64,000 bases of DNA from Clostridium tunisiense TJ (GTDB lineage: Bacteria; Bacillota; Clostridia; Clostridiales; Clostridiaceae): the NCBI RefSeq assembly GCF_000300195.1, contig NZ_AMQH01000006.1:372001-436000 (forward strand), given 5' to 3'. Positions 27,212 through 35,848 of the stretch are shown in pieces. Numbering within the stretch: the first letter of the stretch is position 1; every line of letters starts with the position of its first letter. A program made the position numbers and the translations under genes. Below the pieces are notes generated by a model that was given only the letters and a program-made list of their open reading frames with translations, ran no database searches and was not told the origin of the DNA.

Positions 27212-27646
27212 CTATCTTACTGAGTTAAAGATCTTCTTCATTGTAATAGTTGTTCCCCTACCTTTTTCTGATTTAACTTCTAAGGAATCCATAAATGTTT
27301 CCATAACAGTAAATCCCATACCAGATCTCTCTAAATCTGGCCTTGAGGTATATAATGGTTGCATAGCAAGCTCTAAATTATCAATTCCCTCGCCCTCATC
27401 AGTGACACTAACAGTTAGTTCATTTCCATTTATTGCAGCTTCTACAGTGACAGTTTTGTCTTCGTTTTCACTACCATATCCATGAATTATTGCATTGGTT
27501 ACCGCTTCTGAAATAGCTGTTTTTATATCGCTAATTTCATCTAAAGTGGGATCTAATTGAGCAGCAAATGCAGACACTACTACCCTTGCAAAACTCTCAT
27601 TTTCAGAAATACTTTTAAATTCTACTTTCATTCTATTTTGCTTCAT
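27212..27646 (-). CDS. spoIIAB: Anti-sigma F factor and kinase SpoIIAB
   Basis: A 144-residue GHKL-type serine kinase. It binds SigF and phosphorylates SpoIIAA. The ATP-binding motifs are [15 protein letters not shown] (N box), [12 protein letters not shown] (G1) and [16 protein letters not shown] (G2). I chose the ATG at 27644-27646 because GGAGGGATTGTA precedes it; the frame is open 16 codons further upstream. Middle gene of spoIIA. Confidence 0.97.
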   Translation of the reverse strand: MKQNRMKVEFKSISENESFARVVVSAFAAQLDPTLDEISDIKTAISEAVTNAIIHGYGSENEDKTVTVEAAINGNELTVSVTDEGEGIDNLELAMQPLYTSRPDLERSGMGFTVMETFMDSLEVKSEKGRGTTITMKKIFNSVR

Positions 27647-27659
27647 TACAATCCCTCCA

Positions 27660-27995
27660 TTAAATGTTGTTGACCGCTTGTTCAACATCATCAAAAACTG
27701 AAATTATTTTAAACATACCTGATAACTCAAATACTCTCTTTACTGAAGCTCTTGGATTAGTAATACAAACCTTTCCATTTCTCATAGCTACCTTTTTATA
27801 TCGGCCAATAACAGCACCAATTCCCGAACTATCCATAAAGTTTACCCCTGAAAAGTCTAATATCAACTTTGTGTACCCTTCTTTGTCCAACATATCATCT
27901 ACTCTATTTCTAACTTCTTCAGCACTATGGTGGTCTAGTTCCCCTTGCAAGTAAACCACAAGCTTATCCGTAACTGGCTCAAATCTTAGTAACAT
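27660..27995 (-). CDS. spoIIAA: Anti-sigma F factor antagonist SpoIIAA
   Basis: A 111-residue STAS-domain protein that frees SigF by binding SpoIIAB. The phosphorylated serine lies in [21 protein letters not shown] (about residues 49-69), the SSG signature. I chose the ATG at 27993-27995 with GGAGGGATACGC upstream. First gene of the spoIIAA-spoIIAB-sigF operon; no dacF precedes it. Confidence 0.97.
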   Translation of the reverse strand: MLLRFEPVTDKLVVYLQGELDHHSAEEVRNRVDDMLDKEGYTKLILDFSGVNFMDSSGIGAVIGRYKKVAMRNGKVCITNPRASVKRVFELSGMFKIISVFDDVEQAVNNI

Positions 27996-28065
27996 GCGTA
28001 TCCCTCCAAAAATTTTATATATATGCAAAACCTTTCCATTTATGATTATTAATTATACACTAATT

Positions 28066-28090
28066 ATTCTATAAATTACAGTTTTTTCCT
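28066..28090 (-). promoter_or_regulatory. Candidate sigma-H promoter of spoIIA
   Basis: On the minus strand AGGAAAA (28084-28090), a 13-base spacer and AGAAT (28066-28070) match the sigma-H pattern (AGGAwwT, 12-14, RGAAT) known to drive spoIIA in Bacillus. It lies about 70 bases before the spoIIAA start. Confidence 0.6.
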
Positions 28091-28207
28091 TCTTTTTAAC
28101 AATATTTTTATATTTATTTTTAAAATTTATTTTTTTTAAGTAAAATTCTCGTAAAAAAGCTTGGTTTTCCTGCACATTATACTGTATATTGGGCAAGATA
28201 CTATATA

Positions 28208-28236
28208 TTGCAGAAAATATTTTATATTGTTATAAT
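28208..28236 (+). promoter_or_regulatory. Sigma-A-type promoter of speE
   Basis: TTGCAG (28208-28213), exactly 17 bases, then TATAAT (28231-28236), about 60 bases before the speE ATG. Confidence 0.75.
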
Positions 28237-28298
28237 GGTGTTGTTTATTTTTTACAACTATATATAATAGTAGAAATTACAACTTGGAGGAATTTAAT

Positions 28299-29126
28299 AT
28301 GGAAATGTGGTTAAAAGAAGAACAAATAGAAAGTGCAGCTATGACTTATAAGATAAAAGAAACTTTAGTTAGAAGGAAAACTGACTTTCAAGATTTAGCT
28401 ATATTAGATACAGAAGCTTTAGGAAGAATGCTTGTCCTTGATGGGATAGTACAAACAACTATTAATGATGAATATGTTTATCATGAAATGATAGCTCATA
28501 TACCTCTATTTACTCATCCAAATCCTAAGAAAGTTTTAGTTGTTGGTGGTGGAGATGGCGGCGCTATCAGAGAGGTACTAAAGCATCCTTCAGTAGAAAA
28601 AGCTGTATTATGTGAAATCGATGGTGCTGTTGTAGAGGAATGCAAAAAGTATTTGCCTGAAATCTCTTGTGCATTAGATGACCCAAGATGTGAGGTTTTT
28701 ATAGGTGACGGAATTAAATATGTTCATGAACATAAAAATGAATTTGATATAATAATTGTAGATTCTACTGATCCTTTCGGAGCTGCAGAGGGATTATTCG
28801 GCGGAAGCTTCTATAAAGAAATCTCTGAATGCTTAACTGAGGAAGGTATATTTATAGCTCAAACAGAAACTCCTTTCTATCTTCCAGAAGTAGTTAAGAG
28901 TGTATTTAATGACGCAAAAGCTGTCTTCCCTGTAACTAAGTTATTTATGGCAGCTATCCCTACTTATCCAAGCGGATACTGGAGCTTTACAGTAGGTTCT
29001 AAAAAGCATGATCCTGAAAATGCTGACCTAACTAATGCTTTAGACATAGATTCAAAATACTATACTAAAAAACTACACAAAGCTTGTTTTACCCTTCCTA
29101 AGTATGTTGAAGATTTAATTAAATAG
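28299..29126 (+). CDS. speE: Spermidine synthase
   Basis: A 275-residue aminopropyltransferase that makes spermidine from putrescine and decarboxylated SAM. It has the N-terminal beta domain ([21 protein letters not shown]), [18 protein letters not shown] (about residues 79-96), the gate Asp in [13 protein letters not shown] and [13 protein letters not shown]. The ATG at 28299 follows GGAGG. A decarboxylase that could feed the pathway lies 11 kb away; speB and speD are not in the window. Divergent from spoIIA. Confidence 0.97.
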   Translation: MEMWLKEEQIESAAMTYKIKETLVRRKTDFQDLAILDTEALGRMLVLDGIVQTTINDEYVYHEMIAHIPLFTHPNPKKVLVVGGGDGGAIREVLKHPSVEKAVLCEIDGAVVEECKKYLPEISCALDDPRCEVFIGDGIKYVHEHKNEFDIIIVDSTDPFGAAEGLFGGSFYKEISECLTEEGIFIAQTETPFYLPEVVKSVFNDAKAVFPVTKLFMAAIPTYPSGYWSFTVGSKKHDPENADLTNALDIDSKYYTKKLHKACFTLPKYVEDLIK

Positions 29127-29198
29127 ATACTTTATATGTTACAAATTTAATAACTATAATATAGCATCAGTTTAATAATTAAACTCAAGTTATAACAC

Positions 29199-29225
29199 AA
29201 GGCTAGTGAACTTTTCACTAGCCTT
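29199..29225 (+). terminator. Terminator after speE
   Basis: Perfect 12-bp stem AAGGCTAGTGAA/TTCACTAGCCTT with a 3-base loop, followed by TTAAAATTTAAAA. It lies between convergent speE and the methyltransferase gene and may serve both. Confidence 0.75.
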
Positions 29226-29252
29226 TAAAATTTAAAACACTTCATTACAACC

Positions 29253-31004
29253 TTATAAAGAACCTTCTATTATTTTTATTTCCTCATGATTTATATTAAA
29301 ATAATTGTATAGCTCTTCTTCTGTTAAGGTGTTAAACCCATTAAAATCAGGTATTCTAAGCTTCATAACATTGTTAGGATAATACTCATATAAATCTTCA
29401 CCTAACTTTTTAGCAAAGGTTTTAAAATAAAATTCATATAAGTTACTATTTAATATAAATAATAAAAATTCATAGGAAAAATCTATTTTCTCTTTTAACC
29501 TTAAAGCATAAACATCTGCACTAAAATAACTCCCCTCATCTAAAGCAAATTTGCTGCTAGCAGCTTTAAAAGGAAATATTATTTTTTTATCTTCAAAAAT
29601 ATTTTGAGTTCTTCCCCATTGAAGAGCGTACCATTTTCTTACACCTTTTACGCACTCTCTTCTCATTGATAACTTTTCTTTATAGTCCCCAATATACTTT
29701 ATTGAGTTTGGATACTGACTTTCTTCCTTTATCAAATCTGAATATATAAGATAACTATTTTGCCTGTTTACTTCATTTTTTCTTATATAGCTTCCCTTGA
29801 TCCAGGGTTTAAGTATATCTTTTTCTAGATGCTTTTGCTCTGCTGTTTGACCTTTAACCACAAAAGCTCTATCACATCCAGTAATAATCCCTTGGTGGCT
29901 TGTACAAATATCCGATAATAAATATTCACACTTACTTTCTATCTTTCTAACTATTTCCTTAATTTCATTATTCCTAAGAATCCATTCATCGCCCTTTAGT
30001 GATTCTTGAGGTATAAAAAATCTTTTATAATCATTTCCTTCATTTAAAAATAAGGAATTAAAAAACCTATTATCTTTTTTTCCCTTATCAGAAAGTGGTT
30101 TTATTATTTCTATATCCTTATAAGTATTCTTACTCTTTTCCATAAATATGATTACAGGATCAATACCTATCCCTTTGAAGGGTCTAACTCCGTAAAAATC
30201 AATAAGTTTATAAATAGACATGGATTCATTTATAATTCTTCTTAAATTCTTTCCACTTGAAGACTCTAGAAAATATCTTGAAGTAATAAAAGACAGTTTC
30301 CCCTGTTCTCTAAGAGTATCAATAGACTTTTTAAAAAAGCAGTAGGAAATATCACTTTTATCTTTAAAAACTTCACTGTATATAGTTTTTAATTTTAATG
30401 AGTATTCCTTATCTATAGATTTGGGTCCAACATAAGGTGGATTTCCAATTATTATGTTGAATTTATCAAGTTCTTCGCAAGTTAAAAAGTCTCCATTAAT
30501 AAGATTCTTTGTAACTTCTCCACTTATTGAAAACAGGTCTAGTTTGAGTATATCCAGAGCCACACCATCTATATCAAACCCATATAAGTTGTGTGTCACT
30601 ATATGACTATTGATATTGTTTTCGTTTAGTTTCATTTTATTTTCTTTGTTTATCCTACTTATATTTCTTAGGTATATGTCTTTAATATAGGTAAAACAAT
30701 GTATTAATAAATTTCCCGTACCACAAGCGGGATCTAATATTTTTATATATGGATTTTTAATTATATCCTCTTCTTCTATTGTGTTTTCTATAAGGTATCT
30801 TGCCATAGCAAATGGAGTATAAACCGTTCCTTTTTCTTTGTTATTTTTTATTATTTCATAGTAATATTCTGCAACAGTTTGTTCATTGGGAATATTAATT
30901 TTCTTTTTAAAACTTCCAATTGCAATCTCCTTAAACATAAAATCTATAGGAGAATTTAATACTTCAATGACTTCTTTGATATTATCAACAAATATTTGTC
31001 CCAT
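29253..31004 (-). CDS. camA: Orphan N6-adenine DNA methyltransferase, CamA-like
   Basis: A 583-residue gamma-class adenine methyltransferase. The SAM motif DPACGTG is at residues 91-97 and the catalytic NPPY at 188-191, followed by a TaqI/Eco57I-type target recognition region. Segments such as GIITGCDRAF, RRECVKG.RKWYALQWGR and FSADVYAL agree closely, from memory, with C. difficile CamA, which methylates the last A of CAAAAA and affects sporulation and host persistence. No nuclease or specificity gene is adjacent. I chose the ATG at 31002-31004 (GGAAG 8 bases upstream). Transcribed alone. Specificity here is inferred. Confidence 0.85.
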   Translation of the reverse strand: MGQIFVDNIKEVIEVLNSPIDFMFKEIAIGSFKKKINIPNEQTVAEYYYEIIKNNKEKGTVYTPFAMARYLIENTIEEEDIIKNPYIKILDPACGTGNLLIHCFTYIKDIYLRNISRINKENKMKLNENNINSHIVTHNLYGFDIDGVALDILKLDLFSISGEVTKNLINGDFLTCEELDKFNIIIGNPPYVGPKSIDKEYSLKLKTIYSEVFKDKSDISYCFFKKSIDTLREQGKLSFITSRYFLESSSGKNLRRIINESMSIYKLIDFYGVRPFKGIGIDPVIIFMEKSKNTYKDIEIIKPLSDKGKKDNRFFNSLFLNEGNDYKRFFIPQESLKGDEWILRNNEIKEIVRKIESKCEYLLSDICTSHQGIITGCDRAFVVKGQTAEQKHLEKDILKPWIKGSYIRKNEVNRQNSYLIYSDLIKEESQYPNSIKYIGDYKEKLSMRRECVKGVRKWYALQWGRTQNIFEDKKIIFPFKAASSKFALDEGSYFSADVYALRLKEKIDFSYEFLLFILNSNLYEFYFKTFAKKLGEDLYEYYPNNVMKLRIPDFNGFNTLTEEELYNYFNINHEEIKIIEGSL

Positions 31005-31120
31005 GGCTATCACTTCCTTACATAACTGCTATTTAACGAAACTTTGCTTTCTTGTTCACATTAAAATCAGTATAACATAACTGAACAATTTTTGTAATAA
31101 TGTAAAAATTAAAAGAAAAA

Positions 31121-31154
31121 TGTCCCATACTCTAAGAAATTAAAGTATGGGACA
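31121..31154 (-). terminator. Terminator of the hut operon
   Basis: Perfect 11-bp stem TGTCCCATACT/AGTATGGGACA, followed on the minus strand by TTTTTCTTTTAATTTTT. It begins 5 bases after the fchA stop. Confidence 0.9.
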
Positions 31155-31159
31155 TAATG

Positions 31160-31795
31160 TTACATATTTTCTTTTACTATAGTTAAGATTTCTTCTTTTC
31201 TTTTTAATCCTTCATTAGAAAGTCTTTCTATTTCCTTTTCCATGGCAGTTTTATACTCTTCATCTTTAATGCTTGAAAGATTTATTTTTACATTTAGTAT
31301 AGCTCCTTCAATAGCACTTTGAGTCATTAAGGCTGCAACCCCACCATCAGAAATTGCATTTTTATTTCCATATTTAACTGAAACTAAAATGCTGTCATAA
31401 AGGTTAAAGGTTTTTCTTGCCACCTCTAGAGGAATTGCAATTGCCCCTTTATAGCCTTCTTGTATCTTCTCACTTCTAATTGCCTTTTCTTCTTCTGTTT
31501 CCTTTGGAAGTTTAAAGGCAGCCATTACAGAGTTAAAAGCTTCTACATCCTTATTCATTAAGTCTAAAAATTCATCTTTTGACTTATCTGTAATTTCTAA
31601 GTGCTTATCTACTAATGCTTTTTCCTCATCATTTAAGCTTGCATAAGCTTTTTTTCCCACAGTCAAGTTGAATACCATAGCACTTAATGCACTAGCTAAG
31701 GATGAAGCTAAAGCTGCTACACTTCCTCCACCTGGAGCTGGTGAGTTTGATCCAAGCTCTTCTACGAATTCTCTTACAGTTTTATTGTCTAACAT
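31160..31795 (-). CDS. fchA: Formimidoyltetrahydrofolate cyclodeaminase
   Basis: A 211-residue protein of the FTCD C-terminal family that converts 5-formimino-THF to 5,10-methenyl-THF with release of ammonia. The N-terminal signature is LGSNSPAPGGGSVAALASSLASALSAMVFNL-like (about residues 14-44). It follows ftcD and hutI, so it completes the folate branch of histidine breakdown. AAGGAGTGAG precedes the ATG. The gene name is by analogy with other clostridia. Confidence 0.93.
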   Translation of the reverse strand: MLDNKTVREFVEELGSNSPAPGGGSVAALASSLASALSAMVFNLTVGKKAYASLNDEEKALVDKHLEITDKSKDEFLDLMNKDVEAFNSVMAAFKLPKETEEEKAIRSEKIQEGYKGAIAIPLEVARKTFNLYDSILVSVKYGNKNAISDGGVAALMTQSAIEGAILNVKINLSSIKDEEYKTAMEKEIERLSNEGLKRKEEILTIVKENM

Positions 31796-31810
31796 ATTTA
31801 CTCACTCCTT

Positions 31811-33055
31811 TTAATGTTCCACTACGATTTTACCATTTTTTATAACTTTATCTATAGAATTTATACCAAAATGATAAATTAAATAATTTAAATTTTTGCT
31901 GCTAAAAATTGCAATGTCAGCCTTTTTGCCCACTTCTATGGAACCAATACTGTCTTCTCTATTTATTGCACAAGCTGCATTAATAGTCATTGCATTAATG
32001 ATTTCTTCTGGGAACATTCTCATTCCAAAGCAGGCGAAGGTCATTACATTTTGTAGTGACTCCGTAGGTGAAGTTCCTGGATTGCAATCTGTTGCTAGTG
32101 CTACAGCAACTCCATTATTAATCATTTCCCTTGCCCTTGCATATTTACCAAGCATTAAATAAAAGGCTGTAGATGGTAAAAGTACTGCAACTACATCATT
32201 ATCAGCTAAAGCCTTTATTCCCTCATCAGAAGCGGCGATTAAATGCTCTGCAGTGGTTGCCTTTAATTCTCCTGCCAATTCTGCTCCCTTTACTGACTCT
32301 ACCTCATCAGCATGAATTTTAAGCTTCAACCCATGTTTTCTTCCTACTTCTAAAATGTTCTTGCATTCCTCTGTTGTAAAAACTCCCTCTTCACAAAAAC
32401 AGTCAACAAACTCAGCTAGTTTATGTTCACCTATATAAGGAATCATTTCTTCATTAATTTTTCTTATAAATTCTTTTCTGTTTTCCTTATATTCCTTTGG
32501 AATTGCATGAGCTCCCATAAAGGTTGAAACTATATCTATAGGATGACTTTCATTAAGTAATTGATTTACTTTCAGGATTTTTTCTTCGCTTTCTAAATCT
32601 AAGCCATAGCCTGATTTACTCTCTACAGTAGTAGTTCCATGATTAAGCATAATGTCTAATCTTTTTCTAGCTTCTCCTGCTAATTCTTCAACTGAAGCTT
32701 TTCTGGTGTTTTCTACTGTACTTAATATACCTCCACCCATTTTAAGTATTTCTATATAGCCTACCTTATTTAATTTTAGTGGTAGCTCTCTTTCCCTGCT
32801 TCCAGCATACACTACATGAGTATGAGGGTCCACAAGACCTGGTGTCACTGTCTTACCTCTTCCATCTATGATTGTATCTGCTTCAGCTATATAGTCTTTA
32901 TATCCTTCTCCACTGCCTACAGCTATGATTTTATCTTCTCTTATTACCACATAACCATTTTCAATGATTTTGGCATCCTTCATTTCTTCTCTTTTTTTTC
33001 TATAGCTGCCCTCACAGGTAACTAAACAGTCAATGTTCTTAATAATTATGCCCAT
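31811..33055 (-). CDS. hutI: Imidazolonepropionase
   Basis: A 414-residue amidohydrolase that opens imidazolonepropionate to formiminoglutamate. DPHTHVVYAGSRERE (about residues 75-90) holds the first metal His pair; HADEVESVKGAELA and ATDCNPGTSPTES supply later metal ligands. AGGAG precedes the ATG. It sits between ftcD and fchA in the hut operon. Confidence 0.97.
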   Translation of the reverse strand: MGIIIKNIDCLVTCEGSYRKKREEMKDAKIIENGYVVIREDKIIAVGSGEGYKDYIAEADTIIDGRGKTVTPGLVDPHTHVVYAGSRERELPLKLNKVGYIEILKMGGGILSTVENTRKASVEELAGEARKRLDIMLNHGTTTVESKSGYGLDLESEEKILKVNQLLNESHPIDIVSTFMGAHAIPKEYKENRKEFIRKINEEMIPYIGEHKLAEFVDCFCEEGVFTTEECKNILEVGRKHGLKLKIHADEVESVKGAELAGELKATTAEHLIAASDEGIKALADNDVVAVLLPSTAFYLMLGKYARAREMINNGVAVALATDCNPGTSPTESLQNVMTFACFGMRMFPEEIINAMTINAACAINREDSIGSIEVGKKADIAIFSSKNLNYLIYHFGINSIDKVIKNGKIVVEH

Positions 33056-33077
33056 TAGTATCAGCTCCTAAATAAAA

Positions 33078-33974
33078 TTATTCACTTATTCTTTTTTCTA
33101 ATATTTGATCCATTGAGAAGTTTTCTATTTGAAGATAGTACTCTGCACTCTTAACTAAGGCTGCCATTGGTACAAGACCTATAACTTCACTGCCTATAAC
33201 TGGTACTCCATAACGTTTTGCTTCCATTTTAACCATTTCAAAAGCTCTATAAACAGCTGTTTTTTCGTAGTTTACTAGGTTCATTGAAACTTGAGCTATA
33301 TTTCTATCCTCTAATTTTACTCCCATAGCCTTAACAAATCTTAAGCCTCCACCTAAATGTCTTACAGTTTTTGCAATGGCATCAGCAATTTCCACTTTAT
33401 CTGTACCTAAGTTAACATTAAAAGCTACAAGTGGTTCTCTAGCTGCAATAGCAATGCATCCACCCTTCACATTCACTTCACTTGGACCATAATCTGGTTT
33501 CCAATTTCCTTCTTTTATTTTTGTAAAGAAGCCTTCATATTGTCCTTTTCTTACTGAAGCTAAGTTCTCTCTGTGTGATGCTGTAGCAGCTTTTTCATAA
33601 AGGTAAACAGGTACATTGAATCTCTCACCAATTACTTTACCAACGTTATTAGCTATCTCAACGCACTCCTCCATAGTAACCCCTTCTATTGGAACAAAAG
33701 GTACTACATCTAAAGCTCCCATTCTTGGGTGACCGCCTTCATGAGTGCTCATGTCTATAACTTCATAAACCTTCTCTGCCATGTTAATTATTGCTGCTTG
33801 GAGTGCCTCCGGATTTCCAACTGCTGTAACTACAGTTCTGTTATGGTCTGCATCACTTGAGTAGTCTAAAAGCTTTACCCCTTCAGCCTTTCTTAAAACC
33901 TCTACTATACTTTCTACTTTATCCTTATCTCTTCCCTCACTAAAGTTAGGTATACATTCAATAATTCTCCCCAT
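33078..33974 (-). CDS. ftcD: Glutamate formimidoyltransferase
   Basis: A 298-residue enzyme that moves the formimino group from formiminoglutamate to THF, leaving glutamate. The start MGRIIECIPNFSEGRD and EGGHPRMGALDVVPFVPIEG are family signatures. The cyclodeaminase half of mammalian FTCD is a separate gene here (fchA). AGGAGG lies upstream of the ATG. Confidence 0.97.
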   Translation of the reverse strand: MGRIIECIPNFSEGRDKDKVESIVEVLRKAEGVKLLDYSSDADHNRTVVTAVGNPEALQAAIINMAEKVYEVIDMSTHEGGHPRMGALDVVPFVPIEGVTMEECVEIANNVGKVIGERFNVPVYLYEKAATASHRENLASVRKGQYEGFFTKIKEGNWKPDYGPSEVNVKGGCIAIAAREPLVAFNVNLGTDKVEIADAIAKTVRHLGGGLRFVKAMGVKLEDRNIAQVSMNLVNYEKTAVYRAFEMVKMEAKRYGVPVIGSEVIGLVPMAALVKSAEYYLQIENFSMDQILEKRISE

Positions 33975-34020
33975 TTTAAAGTCCTCCTTATATTTTTATA
34001 AAATTAATTTATTTCTTTTA

Positions 34021-35544
34021 TTAATAAGTTACTTTTACTACTTCCTCTACATTATTAACAATTGCTTCCTTAACTATAAGTTCTAGTACTTTATCTAGCT
34101 CTTTATACATAACTACATCTTTATCTATAAAATTCACAGCATTTCTTACTGTATCATAGGCTATTTTAGTTCCTTTTCCTAAAGTGACATTTTCTCTAAA
34201 ATCTATGCCTTGACAAGCTGCTAAAATCTCAGTAGCTAAAACTCTTTCACAGTTTCTGATTATGTCCCTTCCCTTTCTTGCTGCTATAGTTCCCATACTT
34301 ACATGATCTTCTTGATTTGCAGAAGATGGTATAGAATCCACACTAGCTGGATGAGCTAAAATTTTATTTTCTGACACTAAAGCCGCTGCTGCATATTGGG
34401 TAATCATAAACCCTGAGTTTAATCCCCCATGCTTAACTAAAAAAGCAGGTAAATCATTTAGTTGATAGTTTATCAATCTTTCAAGTCTTCTCTCGGATAC
34501 ATTTGCAAGTTCTGCCATAGCAATACCTAGAAAATCAAAAGCTAAAGCCATTGGCTGACCATGGAAGTTTCCTCCTGAAATTACTTGGCCTTCTTCAGTA
34601 ACTATTGGATTGTCTGTTACTGAATTAATTTCAATTTCAACTTTTTCCTTTACATAGTTTAAGGCATCCTTGCTAGCACCATGGATTTGTGGAATACATC
34701 TTAAGGTGTATGCATCTTGAACTCTTATCTCTCCTTGATTTGTGATAAGACTACTTCCTTCTACTAAATTTAAAACATTCTCTGCTGTTTTGATTTGTCC
34801 TCTATGAGGCCTAATATTATGCGTTCTTGGGTCAAAGGCATCTCTTATACCTCTTAGTGCCTCTAAAGTTAAAGCTGAAGCTATGTCTGAGGTTTTTACA
34901 AGGTTAATTCCATCATAAAGTGCAAGAGCACCTACTGCTGTCATTATTTGAGTTCCATTAATAAGGGCTAGACCTTCCTTAGCAACTAATTCTACTACAG
35001 GAATTTCTGCTCTTTTCATTGCCTCCTGGCCAGTTAATATCTCTCCTCTATATTCAGCTTCCCCTTCCCCAAGCATAGGAAGCACCATATGAGAAAGTGG
35101 TGCTAAGTCTCCTGAAGCCCCTAAAGAACCCTTCTCTGGAATTATAGGATGAACTCCTTTGTTTAACATTTCAATGAGAGTACTTAAAGTTTCTAATCTA
35201 ATGCCAGAATACCCTTTTGATAAAGCATTGGCTCTTAGTAGCATAGCAGTTCTAACCTCATCTTTTGCTAGGCTATTTCCGAAGCCACAAGAATGAGATA
35301 TAATAAGATTTCTTTGAAGAGTTTTACAATCCTCTCCTGATATAGTTACATCAGAAAATTTTCCAAACCCTGTAGTAATTCCATAAACAACCTGGTCATT
35401 TTCTACAATGTTATCTACTATACTTCTTGATTTAATTACTCTTTTCTTTGCTTCTTCACTAAGCTCTACCTCATAATTTTCTCTAGCTACTTTGATAATT
35501 TCTTCTAGAGTTAAACTATTTCCATCAATCACCACTTTTTTCAT
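34021..35544 (-). CDS. hutH: Histidine ammonia-lyase
   Basis: A 507-residue lyase that removes ammonia from histidine to give urocanate. The self-made MIO cofactor forms from the A-S-G triad in GSLGASGDLAPLSHM (about residues 141-155). SVTDNPIV and GNFHGQPMALAFD are also typical. First gene of hutH-ftcD-hutI-fchA. No urocanase (hutU) gene is present in the window. Confidence 0.98.
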   Translation of the reverse strand: MKKVVIDGNSLTLEEIIKVARENYEVELSEEAKKRVIKSRSIVDNIVENDQVVYGITTGFGKFSDVTISGEDCKTLQRNLIISHSCGFGNSLAKDEVRTAMLLRANALSKGYSGIRLETLSTLIEMLNKGVHPIIPEKGSLGASGDLAPLSHMVLPMLGEGEAEYRGEILTGQEAMKRAEIPVVELVAKEGLALINGTQIMTAVGALALYDGINLVKTSDIASALTLEALRGIRDAFDPRTHNIRPHRGQIKTAENVLNLVEGSSLITNQGEIRVQDAYTLRCIPQIHGASKDALNYVKEKVEIEINSVTDNPIVTEEGQVISGGNFHGQPMALAFDFLGIAMAELANVSERRLERLINYQLNDLPAFLVKHGGLNSGFMITQYAAAALVSENKILAHPASVDSIPSSANQEDHVSMGTIAARKGRDIIRNCERVLATEILAACQGIDFRENVTLGKGTKIAYDTVRNAVNFIDKDVVMYKELDKVLELIVKEAIVNNVEEVVKVTY

Positions 35545-35602
35545 TTAATAACCCCCAATATTTATAGATTTCTATATCTACTCTATTCTTTATAAAACTC
35601 AA
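35525..35602 (-). CDS. Possible 25-codon leader ORF before hutH
   Basis: A perfect AGGAGG (35608-35613, minus strand) lies 5 bases before a TTG that opens 25 codons, starting MSFIKNRVDIEIYKYWG. The frame ends inside the hutH start region, overlapping it by about 20 bases. This layout could couple translation to hutH. It has no histidine codons, so it is not a classic histidine attenuator. May be chance. Confidence 0.3.
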   Translation of the reverse strand: MSFIKNRVDIEIYKYWGLLNEKSGD

Positions 35603-35848
35603 ATAACCTCCTAAAAATATATCAAGAATATTGCGAATATTTTTAACATAACATCACTTTACTTTGTTAAACTTCTCATACTGCTTTTTATCTATATAGA
35701 TATACCACGTCTTAGCTTTAAATAAAATTAAATTTTTCTATACTTGGATAGCAAAATACTTTAAGGTTTCAAGTAGTAAATCTATATATATATGACTTAC
35801 AAAATAAAAAGTCTAGTTCAAAAACCTAGACTTTTTATTATAAAATTC
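35545..35848. other. Intergenic region upstream of hutH
   Basis: 304 bases. It holds the leader ORF above, the palindrome AATATTCGCAATATT at 35627-35641 (two 6-base arms, 3-base centre) that could be an operator, and the transporter terminator at 35803-35839. No other feature is evident. Confidence 0.4.
35803..35839 (-). terminator. Terminator of the EamA transporter gene
   Basis: Perfect 14-bp stem with a 9-base loop; the second arm on the minus strand ends in CTTTTTATT. It begins 9 bases after the stop. Confidence 0.88.

Noticed and set aside
29253-31004. A complete restriction-modification system
   Set aside because: Only the methyltransferase is present; the neighbours are speE and the hut operon, with no nuclease or specificity gene.
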